DNA of 19,435 nt from CAZBQG01 sp964493945 (GCA_964493945.1 CAZBQG010000054.1:1-19435), one strand, 5' to 3'. Shown: positions 8,029 to 15,524, counted from the stretch's first letter. Numbers and translations are program-made. Notes: generated by a model not told the origin, from the letters alone.

Positions 8029-8487
8029 TCAATCGAAGGCGCCGGAAATTCTTTTAAATTGATCCAGCAATTGGGCCCGTTCGCCGGGCCGGAGGACGGC
8101 ATCCATGGCCCGTTCCTGGGCCTCGACCCGTTCCGTGGCTCGGCCCAAAACTTCGCGGCCCACCTCGGTCAGCCACAAGGAAAAATAGCGCCGGTCATCG
8201 CGGTCCCGGACACGTTTGACCAGGCGCCGCTGTTTGAGGCCGTTGATGGCATAGGACAATGTGGATTTGTCCAGCTGATAGACCCGGGTCAGGGTGATCT
8301 GGTTGATCCCCGGATTGGCGTCCAGCAAGGTGAGCAGGCTGAATTCACCGGGGGTGACGCCCACATCCTTCATGAGACCCGCGAAATCGCGGAAGATTGC
8401 GGTCTGGGCCTGCCTGATCTGATAGCCCAGATAATTGGGCAAATGGCCGAAATCCACTTTTTTTTCCAGGGTGGAGATTTTGTTCAT
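8029..8487 (-). CDS. MarR-family transcriptional regulator
   Basis: The 152 residues form a winged helix-turn-helix regulator that should dimerise through its terminal helices. The recognition helix lies at about 72-90 (DKSTLSYAINGLKQRRLV) and the wing at 93-107 with the characteristic DRDDRR. Such proteins usually repress catabolic or efflux genes until a phenolic or related ligand binds. The start ATG overlaps the xdhC stop (ATGA), so the two are translationally coupled. A palindrome at the promoter of this operon and another 1 kb away are the likely targets, implying autoregulation. Ligand unknown. Confidence 0.92.
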   Translation of the reverse strand: MNKISTLEKKVDFGHLPNYLGYQIRQAQTAIFRDFAGLMKDVGVTPGEFSLLTLLDANPGINQITLTRVYQLDKSTLSYAINGLKQRRLVKRVRDRDDRRYFSLWLTEVGREVLGRATERVEAQERAMDAVLRPGERAQLLDQFKRISGAFD

Positions 8488-9278
8488 TTCTTGGTTTCAG
8501 CTCCGCGCATCTTGAGTAATTGGGAAACAATGGAGAAGGCGATTTCGGGTGGCGTGTTGTCACCGATCTCATCCCCGATGGGGCAAATGATCTTGTCGAT
8601 GAAATCGGGCGCCACGCCTTCCTCGCCCAATTCCTTTTTGACCGTGTTCCATTTGGCATCGCTGCCGATCAGGCCAAGATAGGCCATCGGCGGATTTTCC
8701 TTGGCGATGTTTTTCAATATTGGCACGTCCGATCCGTGCCCCATGGTCATCAGGATCACCGTGGCGCCCGGCGTGATCCGCTTGACGCCTTCCGAATAAT
8801 CCTCCACATGCAAACATTCCAGCCGCGGCTCCCGGGGCAGTTTGTCCAGCCATTCGGCCCGCTGATCGACACATGTAACCTGGCAATCCAGCTCGATCAG
8901 GAAACGGCAAAGCTTTTGCGACACATGGCCCGCGCCGAAGACCACGATGTTCCATTCCACATCGGGGCCGAAGACCTCGAAATAAACGGCCACTTCGCCG
9001 CCGCAGGTCATGCCCAGTTCTTTTTGGATGTTCCAGCGCACGAAATAATTTTTGGCCGGATCGTCCGCCGCCAGAAGCCCGCCGGCCACCTCCTGGCATT
9101 TGACTTCGATCCGCCCGCCGCCGATGGTTCCGGCATGCAGTCCAGCGCTGGTGAAGATGGCCTTGGCCCCGATGATCTGCGGGATGGAGCCCCGCCCATC
9201 GACGATGGTGGCCACGCAAAAGGGCAGGTTGGCGCCGCGAAGCGTCTCAATTTCCTTGAAAAAATCAGCGCTGAACAT
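8484..9278 (-). CDS. XdhC/CoxI-family molybdoenzyme maturation protein
   Basis: XdhC proteins bind the molybdenum cofactor, help sulfurate it and insert it into enzymes of the xanthine dehydrogenase family. The 264-residue protein shows both domains: an N-terminal XdhC/CoxI part with GSIPQIIGAKA (30-40), GTIGGGRIE (50-58) and GMTCGGEVAVYFE (89-101), then a Rossmann domain starting VVFGAGHVSQKL (112-123). No molybdenum hydroxylase is encoded in the window, so its client is elsewhere. It is the first gene of an operon with marR, behind a strong promoter overlapped by a palindromic operator. Confidence 0.92.
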   Translation of the reverse strand: MFSADFFKEIETLRGANLPFCVATIVDGRGSIPQIIGAKAIFTSAGLHAGTIGGGRIEVKCQEVAGGLLAADDPAKNYFVRWNIQKELGMTCGGEVAVYFEVFGPDVEWNIVVFGAGHVSQKLCRFLIELDCQVTCVDQRAEWLDKLPREPRLECLHVEDYSEGVKRITPGATVILMTMGHGSDVPILKNIAKENPPMAYLGLIGSDAKWNTVKKELGEEGVAPDFIDKIICPIGDEIGDNTPPEIAFSIVSQLLKMRGAETKK

Positions 9279-9291
9279 TTGGCGCTCCGCC

Positions 9292-9314
9292 TATAGTTGG
9301 AATATCAAACTATA
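9292..9314. promoter_or_regulatory. Palindromic operator 1 at the xdhC-marR promoter
   Basis: A 23-base imperfect palindrome runs from TATAGTTGG to AAACTATA around a GAATATC centre; 9 of 11 base pairs match. Length, AT content and symmetry suit MarR-family sites. It contains the -10 box of the xdhC promoter and ends 13 bases before the xdhC start codon, so a bound protein would block RNA polymerase. A second copy lies at 10352-10374. Binding by the MarR encoded in this operon is inferred from proximity. Confidence 0.75.
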
Positions 9315-9336
9315 TGGCGATGAATAAATCTGTCAA
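9309..9336 (-). promoter_or_regulatory. Sigma-70-type promoter of xdhC-marR
   Basis: On the minus strand TTGACA (9336-9331) is a perfect -35 hexamer and TATAGT (9314-9309) a 5/6 -10 hexamer, separated by 16 bases. Transcription would start near 9302, about 25 bases upstream of the xdhC ATG. The -10 box lies inside the palindromic operator. Confidence 0.72.
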
Positions 9337-9370
9337 GCCGTAAATCCTCTGTCCCTCAGTCCTGCGCGGC

Positions 9371-10246
9371 TTAGAAGACAAAGCGGCAGCGCTCTCCGTC
9401 ACCGACGATGCGCCCGGCCGTCGGCGCCGGGAAATGGCCGGGCATGATCAGCGTGTCCGTATCGGCGTGGCGTTCGACGAATTTGCGCCGGGTAGCGCGG
9501 GACATTTCCTTATCCCAGCAAAAGCGGCTGTTCCATTCGGGCCTGGCGCATTGCACGGCATGATGGATCACATCGCCGCAAAAGACGGCCTGGCGCCCGG
9601 CCGCATTCAGGTTGAGCACCACATGCCCCGGCGAATGGCCGGCCATGGGCTCTAGGGTGAGGCGGTCATCAATCTGGTAATCGCCGCCGACCAGTTCGGC
9701 CTGGTCCGCCTCCATCACCGGCAGGACCGAATCCTCGAAACACCCATCGGCCGATCCGGGCCCCTCGATGGCGTCGCCATTCTCCTCCCAGAAAGCATAT
9801 TCATCCCGGTGAAAAATATATTTTGCATTGGGAAAGGTTGGCACCCAGCGCCCGTCCACCAATTGTGTGTTCCAGCCCACATGATCGGCATGCAAATGAG
9901 TGCAAAGGACGAAATCCACTTCTGCCGGGTCCACGCCGAGGGCCCTGAAATTGGCCAGCCAGGGGGTCTGCATGTTGTTCCAGACCGGCGTCGAGGGGCG
10001 TTCTTTGTCGTTGCCGACGCAGGCATCGACCAAAATCGTATGGTGATCGGTGCGGATCACATAGCTTTGAATGGCGCGGATCATGCGCCCTGTTTCGGCA
10101 TCCAGGAAGCGGGGCATCAGCCAGTCTTTTTCCAGCTCCCAGCCTTCCTCGGTCGAGTCCGGAAAAAAGAAAAAGGGATCGAAGCCAAGCCCCTCATCCT
10201 CGATGAGCCGGTCCACCAGGATATCGCCGAATTGAAGCTGGTTCAT
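9371..10246 (-). CDS. Metallo-beta-lactamase-fold hydrolase
   Basis: The 291-residue protein has the zinc motif HLHADH at 117-122 and further likely ligands H204/H207 (GHSPGH), D225 (CGD) and H271 (MPGH). It probably hydrolyses an ester, lactone or thioester; similarity in outline is closest to quorum-quenching lactonase-like and related hydrolases, but the substrate cannot be read from sequence. The open frame extends to 10330, yet ATG 10246 is the likely start: AGGGGAG at 10254-10260 lies 7 bases upstream and the fold begins there. It is oriented like xdhC-marR, and a copy of the same operator sits about 106 bases upstream, so shared control is probable. Confidence 0.88.
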   Translation of the reverse strand: MNQLQFGDILVDRLIEDEGLGFDPFFFFPDSTEEGWELEKDWLMPRFLDAETGRMIRAIQSYVIRTDHHTILVDACVGNDKERPSTPVWNNMQTPWLANFRALGVDPAEVDFVLCTHLHADHVGWNTQLVDGRWVPTFPNAKYIFHRDEYAFWEENGDAIEGPGSADGCFEDSVLPVMEADQAELVGGDYQIDDRLTLEPMAGHSPGHVVLNLNAAGRQAVFCGDVIHHAVQCARPEWNSRFCWDKEMSRATRRKFVERHADTDTLIMPGHFPAPTAGRIVGDGERCRFVF

Positions 10247-10329
10247 TTGTCTGCTCCCCTTGTGTAAAGCTTCCCATAGGCTAGCAAATTCCAAGGCCCT
10301 ACGATAGGGAGGAGGGGCTAAATTACACA

Positions 10330-10357
10330 TTGACTTAGACTTGCTCCCCTATATAGT
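10330..10357 (+). promoter_or_regulatory. Promoter reading rightward into the inverted-repeat element
   Basis: TTGACT (10330-10335) and TATAGT (10352-10357) are separated by 16 bases, the same geometry and -10 sequence as the xdhC promoter but on the plus strand. The predicted start is near 10364, so the transcript would run directly into the 283-bp element beginning at 10373 and then antisense to the MFS pseudogene. Its -10 box lies in operator 2. Confidence 0.55.
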
Positions 10358-10374
10358 TGGATATTCAAACTACT
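10352..10374. promoter_or_regulatory. Palindromic operator 2, upstream of the MBL-fold gene
   Basis: Nineteen of 23 bases match operator 1 and the outer arms TATAGTTGG and CAAACTA are identical; the GATATTC centre is the reverse complement of the centre of operator 1. It lies between the MBL-fold gene and the inverted-repeat element, which begins at the edge of its right arm (CTAG from 10373). The last bases of that arm differ from operator 1, as expected if the element inserted there. Confidence 0.72.
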
Positions 10375-10655
10375 AGTGGATGAAATCTAACATATGGTAC
10401 CCATACGACGGCTTCCCAAGCTCATCCGGACAGGCGCGCGGTGCGCCGTGATGTCGACCATCACAAGCATCGTGCAACGCATCCGGTGGGCTTGGGAAGC
10501 CGCCCCCACCATATCCCAATGGGGGTCCCATATCCCGGCCCCCCGGTGCGTCGAGCACCCTTGCCGATGCTAAGGCATCGCCCGCGGGCACTCTCCTGCC
10601 GAGGAGCCGGGATATGGGATCGTATGGGTACCATATGTTAGATTTCATCCACTAG
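10373..10655. mobile_element. 283-bp MITE-like element folding into a cloverleaf
   Basis: A perfect 36-bp inverted repeat (10373-10408 and 10620-10655, beginning CTAGTGGATGAAATC) encloses three hairpin arms placed edge to edge: arm A, stem 10409-10421/10490-10502 (13 bp, extendable to 10426/10485 with two G-T pairs); arm C, stem 10503-10508/10520-10525 (6 bp); arm B, stem 10526-10539/10606-10619 (14 bp). Smaller hairpins fill the arms, for example 10433-10447, 10448-10464, 10545-10559, 10565-10580 and 10593-10606. It has no protein worth calling. The palindromic CTAG at both ends could be a 4-bp target duplication (or TA), fitting a non-autonomous transposon. Its right end supplies the TAG stop of the MFS pseudogene. 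A structured RNA is the alternative, and both may hold. Confidence 0.8.
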
Positions 10656-11910
10656 GCCGGTGTTTCCAGCCCCGAGGCGATCACCTTGCGGCGCCGGTAG
10701 GTCCAGGCCCAAACCAGCAGAAAGACGACAGCGGCGGCAGCGAACGGTATCTGCAACCCGAAACTGCCGGCGGCCCAGCCCAGGATAAGCGCGCCCAGAG
10801 AAGGAGCGCCCCGCCAGGTGGTGGCATAAAGGCTCATGACCCGGCCGCGCATATGTCCGTCCACCCCGGTTTGCATCAGAATTTGCGAACCCGTGGCGAT
10901 GATCCCGGCGGTGAAGGAAAGGATGGTGATCAGGCCGGCGCTGATCCAGAACCAGGGGTTGAGGGCGAATGCGAACAAGGCCACCGAAGTCACCACCGAG
11001 CTGACCATGACCATGGTGGTGAGCCCTTCGGCCCGTCCGTAAACGGCGATCAACAGATTAGACAATATGCCGCCGATGCCCGCCGCCGTCGCCAATATGG
11101 CCAACCCTTCGGGGCCGTGCTCGAAGATGCCATCGGCGAAACCGGGAAGCAGTTCCATATAAGGGTTGGTCAGCACCGAGGCTGAAACCGCCAGGAAAAG
11201 CATTGGACCCAGGCTTTTATGTTTGGCGATATAACGCAATCCCTCCCAGATATCCGCAGCCATGCCCGATTTAGAATCCGGCACATGTTCGTGATAAATG
11301 AAACGGATCACATAAAGCCCGATGATAAAAACCACATAGGCGGCGGAATTGAGCAGAAAAGTTTAGCCGACGCCCAACATGGTGATTATCACGCCGGCGA
11401 TCATGGGGCCGATGAAGGCCGTGCATTGAAAGACCACTGAATCGAAGGCGATGGCTGGTGTCACATCTTCGCGCTGCACGACGCCGGGCACAATGGCCAT
11501 ACTTGCCGGCATGGACATGGAATGGCCGACGCCCGACAAAAACATCAGGCCCAGCAGCATATATTAGTTAATCCATTTGCCGATGGTGAGCACGGCAATG
11601 ATGAAAGCGATAAGGGTGACGAAAATCTGCATATGGCGGTAAAGCTTTATGCGGTCCATGCGGTCGGCCATCGCGCCGGCGATGGCAGCAGCGCCAGGTT
11701 GGGCAGGGCCTCGGCGGCGGCGATGAGGCCCAGCCATTTGGCCGAACCGGTCAATTCCCAGACCAGCCAGGTAAGCCCGATCCGCTGCACCCAATAGCCT
11801 ATGGAGGAGATACCATGGGTCGAGCTATAGATGACGAAATCCCGGTGCCTGAGGGCCCGGCCCATGCCCTTTTCATTGAAATAGGTCTTGATGGCGGAAA
11901 TTGCGCGCAA
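10652..11910 (-). pseudogene. MFS transporter (MFS_3/EntS-like exporter), decayed copy 1
   Basis: Across three reading segments one can follow a complete 12-helix major facilitator protein of about 419 residues, from MRAISAIKTYFNEKG at 11910 through ADRMDRIKL (the loop 2-3 motif) and SGHMRGRVMSL-like sequence (VDGHMRGRVMSLYA) to the stop at 10652. It is broken by a one-base deletion near 11684, where ALLP should run into IAGAMADR, and by in-frame TAA codons at 11566-11564 (after GKWIN) and 11365-11363 (after MLGVG). Such proteins export siderophores, drugs or metabolites. The three lesions make it a pseudogene unless sequence errors explain them. The stop codon TAG lies in the CTAG end of the adjacent element. 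A related decayed copy lies at 15493-16786. Confidence 0.85.
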
Positions 11911-12016
11911 GGGAATCCTTGTCCTCGGTGGGTGGGTGATAAGGGTTTAGCCGGTTGCGGTTGGGCGGTCCAGGGGTTCTAATCAGATCGGCAGCTAACA
12001 GAGCGGGGGGACCTCC

Positions 12017-12784
12017 ATGGTAGAGACGGCATTATTCGAGGCGGGAAATTACCGCTATCGCAGGGGTCCGTTTCAGTATTCGGCGGGCGTGTGCGCGGAG
12101 CCGGGCTATGGGATTGAGAGGGTTCGCTTCGCCGAACCGGTCCCCGTGGCAGCGGGGTTCAAGGTAATCGAGGATTATCTGACCGGGCTTGGCCGGCCCT
12201 TGACCTGCTTTTGCGCCTGCGAGTTACGCTCGCCCGCGCCCTTTGACGATGCGGGGTTTATCGCCTTCAACCGTGTCTATGTGGGCACTTTGGAGCGGTG
12301 GGGGATTTTCAAGGAGGATGATAACCCGGTGGCCCGCTCCAATGTGTGCCCCGAGTTGAACCCACCACCGGAGCCCGGCTTTCACGCTTTTTCATATACC
12401 GTGCCGGTCGGAGAGGATGACCAGCGGCCAAGCTTCGTCATATCCGGCTCCGCCGAGGCCAGAGAAGGTGCTGGGGATTATAGCGAGCGCACCATCCGGC
12501 TGGGCGAAACAGGCGCCGATGCCATGCGCGAAAAGGCCAGCTATGTCCTGGGCGTGATGGAAACGCGCATGAAGGGCTTCGGGCTGGGCTGGTCCGATGC
12601 CAGCGCCACCCAGGTCTATACCGTGCACGAACTTCATTCTTTCCTGGCGGATGAAATTGTCAGCCGGGGGGCCGCCCGGAACGGGCTCACCTGGCATTAC
12701 GCCCGCCCGCCCGTCTTTACCCTGGATTACGAAATGGATGTTCACGGCGTGGCGGTGGAGCGGCTGTCCCGGGTTAATATGTAG
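12017..12784 (+). CDS. RidA/YjgF-superfamily-like protein
   Basis: The 255-residue protein has no signal peptide. Two stretches recall RidA-type deaminases: AFNRVYVGTLERWG near residue 75 and, near residue 175, ASYVLGVMETRMKGFGLGWSDASATQVYTVHE, cited here only by its start and end because it matches the family's helix-strand pattern (a helix ending in a G-hydrophobic turn, then VYTV). It may be a double-domain relative, like enamine/imine or aminomuconate deaminases of catabolic routes, which is a guess from pattern only. GGGGGG at 12005-12010 precedes ATG 12017. It is divergent from the MFS pseudogene, and its 3' end overlaps the convergent small membrane-protein gene by 43 bases. Confidence 0.7.
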   Translation: MVETALFEAGNYRYRRGPFQYSAGVCAEPGYGIERVRFAEPVPVAAGFKVIEDYLTGLGRPLTCFCACELRSPAPFDDAGFIAFNRVYVGTLERWGIFKEDDNPVARSNVCPELNPPPEPGFHAFSYTVPVGEDDQRPSFVISGSAEAREGAGDYSERTIRLGETGADAMREKASYVLGVMETRMKGFGLGWSDASATQVYTVHELHSFLADEIVSRGAARNGLTWHYARPPVFTLDYEMDVHGVAVERLSRVNM

Positions 12785-12975
12785 CAAGCGGCGAGCAACA
12801 TGACGGCCACCATGATCAGAAATATGGTGGCCGGCAGACCGGGCCTCACGGCACCGATGGCACCCATAACCATACAGAGCCAACCAAAGACAATGAGCAA
12901 AAGCCGGAGCCAGGGCTTGGCCTCGGGAACCGGGCAGCGGTCCATATGGGCAAGATTTATTTTCTCAAATGCCAT
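12742..12975 (-). CDS. Small two-helix membrane protein (DUF454/YbaN-like)
   Basis: The 77-residue frame encodes two membrane helices (LLLIVFGWLCMVMGAIGAV and ATIFLIMVAVMLLAACYIL) joined by RPGLP. The G-x2-G-x3-PGLPAT-x-FL pattern recalls DUF454/YbaN inner-membrane proteins, which are usually about 115 residues, so this would be a C-terminally shortened copy. It overlaps the end of the convergent RidA-like gene by 43 bases. No good ribosome site is seen before 12975 or the inner ATG at 12945. It is uncertain as a gene. Confidence 0.45.
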   Translation of the reverse strand: MAFEKINLAHMDRCPVPEAKPWLRLLLIVFGWLCMVMGAIGAVRPGLPATIFLIMVAVMLLAACYILTRDSRSTATP

Positions 12976-13079
12976 GTCATAGATGTTTGTACGGCAAACA
13001 ATATTTTCAAATTAATTTTTGGGTTTCCCCGCACAACAATTCGGCTGCCCGATGGTTGCTGAAAGGCTACAATTGAAAT

Positions 13080-13733
13080 ATGGCCGCTTTGGATTTGAGC
13101 ATTCGGGGAAAAATTATTTTAACTGCGGCGCTTGCCCTGGTTTTGATGGGTGGCGGTGTGGTTGGCTATCACGATACGGGCTTTATCGCTTATGAGCGGG
13201 GCGATTTTAATGGGGCCGTGGCGGGGCTAATGCGCCGCGTCAAGGCCGGCGATGGTTACGCCGCTTATCTTCTCGGCGATATTCATGAGAGGCGGGACCG
13301 TTCGTCGGGCCGGGTCGGTTCACGCCGGGCAGCGGATTGGTTCAAGAAAAGCGCCCGGCTGGGCCTTAGCCTCGGTGCCTTGCGTTATGCCGGCGTTCTG
13401 GACCCGGAGGGGCGTTCGCCGGCAATTTGCAGGCTGGACCTGGCAGTCCTTACGAACGGTGCGCGGGCGGCTATCCCCGAGGCTCAAACCTTGTTGGGGT
13501 TTAGATATTATTCAGGCCACTGCATTAAGAGCGACAGGGTGCGCGCCACGCATCATTTTGGCCGCGCGGCGGCGCTTGCTGATTATGCCGGCGCTCGCTT
13601 CAAAAAGATATCGGGAGAATTGGGCCCGGCGGACCGCACCCGGCTGGAGGCGCTGGACCGCCAGCCTCTGGTAAAGATCAGTGAGGCGGAATTCCTAAAG
13701 CGGTTTTTCTCCCTGGCAGATGAAATGAAATAA
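13080..13733 (+). CDS. Membrane-anchored Sel1-like repeat protein
   Basis: The 217-residue protein has one N-terminal membrane segment (about 12-30, ILTAALALVLMGGGVVGY) and then helical repeats of Sel1/TPR type: AAYLLGDIHERRD with AADWFKKSARLG, and AQTLLGFRYYSGHC with ATHHFGRAAALADYAGA. Sel1 repeats mediate protein contacts, often in envelope stress or signalling. The body should face the periplasm. No partner can be named. It stands alone, 104 bases from the convergent small gene on its left side and 216 bases before msrP, with no clear ribosome site before ATG 13080. Confidence 0.65.
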   Translation: MAALDLSIRGKIILTAALALVLMGGGVVGYHDTGFIAYERGDFNGAVAGLMRRVKAGDGYAAYLLGDIHERRDRSSGRVGSRRAADWFKKSARLGLSLGALRYAGVLDPEGRSPAICRLDLAVLTNGARAAIPEAQTLLGFRYYSGHCIKSDRVRATHHFGRAAALADYAGARFKKISGELGPADRTRLEALDRQPLVKISEAEFLKRFFSLADEMK

Positions 13734-13785
13734 ACACGGGATGGCGCTGATCAGGCGATTGGAGATGCCACATTTACCCAAAACC

Positions 13786-13803
13786 AGGTGATTCGGATCA
13801 CCT
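13786..13803 (+). other. Hairpin after the Sel1-like gene
   Basis: AGGTGAT (13786-13792) pairs with ATCACCT (13797-13803) around TCGG, a stable tetraloop-like turn. It is 53 bases past the Sel1-like stop codon and could mark the transcript end, but no T tract follows. A lone TTGACT at 13841-13846 might be part of the msrP promoter; no convincing -10 box is at the right distance. Confidence 0.3.
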
Positions 13804-13949
13804 TGGTAAGTTCAATGATAGTGGGCCTGATCAAGGAAAATTGACTGGCATTGGGAAATTTTTTTCCTAGATTCAAGCCATGAGTGGAATAAAACCGCTT
13901 GGGTTGGATTAATACTGTCAGGCGAGTGACTTATTCAGGAGTTGGGAAC

Positions 13950-14930
13950 ATGCTGATCAAACTGGGCAAGAGGTCCGACGTCAAACCGTCTGAAATCACC
14001 CATCATAGCGCCTATCTGGACCGCCGGAGCTTCATGGCCGTGGCAGCCACCCTGGCCGGCGGGGCCTTGTTTCCCAGCATTGGCGGGCCTGCCATGGCTG
14101 CAGCCGGACCCCACAAATTTACGGACTTGGTCAAAAGCAAATACACTACCTTGGAAAAGCCGACGGGGCTGAAGGCCATTAGCGGCTATAATAATTTCTA
14201 CGAATTTGGCACCGGCAAATCCGATCCCAGCGATTTCGCGGGCTCCCTCAAGCCCCGCCCCTGGAAGGTGGAAATCGCCGGACATGCGGAGAAAACAGGA
14301 AGTTTTGACCTGGACGATCTGATCAGCCCCCACAAATTGGAAGAGCGCATCTACCGCATGCGCTGCGTCGAGGCCTGGTCCATGATCATCCCCTGGGTGG
14401 GTGTCCCCCTGGGCGATGTATTGAAGCGTTTCGGGCCCACATCCAAGGCCAAATATGTTGCCTTCGAGACCTTGGTGGATGCCAAGCAGATGCCCGGCCA
14501 AAAGCGTCCGGCCCTGCCCTGGCCATATGTGGAAGGCTTGCGCATGGATGAGGCCATGAACCCGTTGAGCCTTTTGGCGGTCGGCGTTTATGGCCAGGAA
14601 ATGCCAAATCAAAATGGCGCACCCATCCGCCTGGTGGTGCCTTGGAAATACGGCTTCAAGGGGATCAAATCCATCGTCCGCATCAGTTTCACGGATAAGC
14701 AGCCGCCCACCTCCTGGTCGGCCCAGGCGCCCCGCGAATACGGTTTTTATTCCAACGTCAATCCCGACGTCAGCCATCCCCGCTGGAGCCAGGCCAAGGA
14801 GCGCCGCATCACCGGCAAGACCGGTTTCCGCGCTTTGTTCGCGCCCAAGGTGGAAACCAAGATGTTCAATGGCTACGCCGAAGAGGTGGCGCAAATGTAT
14901 GCCGGCCTGGATCTGAAGAAAAATTATTAA
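13950..14930 (+). CDS. msrP: Protein-methionine-sulfoxide reductase catalytic subunit MsrP
   Basis: MsrP is a periplasmic molybdopterin enzyme that reduces oxidised methionines in envelope proteins with electrons from MsrQ. The 326-residue protein has a twin-arginine signal (DRRSFMAVAA, R25-R26) ending near AMAA, then a sulfite-oxidase-fold body. C139 in RMRCVEAWSMIIPW is the expected cysteine ligand of molybdenum. The C-terminal part has WKYGFKGIKSIVRI as in the family. ATG 13950 is chosen over an upstream frame start at 13899 because AGGAG (13937-13941) lies 8 bases before it and the signal peptide then has a normal length. msrQ starts 3 bases after the stop codon. Confidence 0.95.
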   Translation: MLIKLGKRSDVKPSEITHHSAYLDRRSFMAVAATLAGGALFPSIGGPAMAAAGPHKFTDLVKSKYTTLEKPTGLKAISGYNNFYEFGTGKSDPSDFAGSLKPRPWKVEIAGHAEKTGSFDLDDLISPHKLEERIYRMRCVEAWSMIIPWVGVPLGDVLKRFGPTSKAKYVAFETLVDAKQMPGQKRPALPWPYVEGLRMDEAMNPLSLLAVGVYGQEMPNQNGAPIRLVVPWKYGFKGIKSIVRISFTDKQPPTSWSAQAPREYGFYSNVNPDVSHPRWSQAKERRITGKTGFRALFAPKVETKMFNGYAEEVAQMYAGLDLKKNY

Positions 14931-14933
14931 GGC

Positions 14934-15524
14934 ATGAAGCTCCGGCATGTCTTAAAGGTAGTTTTGTTCCTGGCCTGCCTGGTGCCCCTGGGGTTGTTGG
15001 GATTGGGTCTGTTTGACGGATCCATCGGCCCCAATCCGGTGGAGGCTCTGAACCGTAATCTGGGGGATTGGGCGCTGCGTTTTTTGCTTATCACGCTGGC
15101 GCTAAGGCCCCTGGCCGAGATCACCGGGCGCAAATCGCTCATTGTTTACCGGCGCGTGCTGGGCCTGTCCGCTTTTTTCTATGCCCTGGCCCATATGGGC
15201 AATTACGTAATCATCGATTTGCAATTGGATCTGGCGGCCTTCACCGAAGATGTGCTGAAGCGCAATTTCATCACCATCGGCGTGATCTGTTTCACAGCCC
15301 TTCTGGCCATGGCCGCCACCTCCACCAAGGGTATGATCAGGCGCATGGGCGGGCGCAACTGGCGCCGCCTTCATTGGCTGATTTACCCTATATCGGCGCT
15401 GGGGGTGCTTCATTTTTACATGATGGTGCGGGCCGATTTCCGCGAACCCCTGGCCTATGGGGCGGTGATGCTGGCAGCGCTGGCCTACCGGGTCATCGCC
15501 GCCCGGCGCAAAAAACCAGCCTAG
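14934..15524 (+). CDS. msrQ: Heme-binding membrane subunit MsrQ
   Basis: This 196-residue inner-membrane protein passes electrons from the quinone or flavin pool to MsrP. It has the ferric-reductase-like helices of the YedZ family, including RRVLGLSAFFYALAHMGNY, then WRRLHWLIYPISALGVLHFY, whose histidines are the likely heme ligands (one in ALAH, one in RLHW and one in VLHFY). The length is typical. It begins 3 bases after msrP, so the two are co-expressed. Its 3' end overlaps the convergent MFS pseudogene by 32 bases. Confidence 0.95.
   Translation: MKLRHVLKVVLFLACLVPLGLLGLGLFDGSIGPNPVEALNRNLGDWALRFLLITLALRPLAEITGRKSLIVYRRVLGLSAFFYALAHMGNYVIIDLQLDLAAFTEDVLKRNFITIGVICFTALLAMAATSTKGMIRRMGGRNWRRLHWLIYPISALGVLHFYMMVRADFREPLAYGAVMLAALAYRVIAARRKKPA

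Noticed and set aside
8059..9296. Long plus-strand frames opposite marR and xdhC
   Set aside because: Typical antisense frames of GC-rich genes; the minus-strand proteins have clear catalytic and DNA-binding motifs.
10373..10648. A 91-residue minus-strand frame inside the inverted-repeat element
   Set aside because: Both ends lie in the terminal repeats, the sequence is low in structure and the bases are fully explained by the hairpin arms.
10373..10655. Retron, group II intron or CRISPR-like array as identity of the element
   Set aside because: No reverse transcriptase or Cas gene is in the window, the repeats are inverted instead of direct, and no spacer pattern is seen.
12392..12883. 163-residue minus-strand frame opposite the RidA-like gene
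   Set aside because: Histidine- and glycine-rich antisense shadow of the RidA-like coding sequence with no family resemblance.
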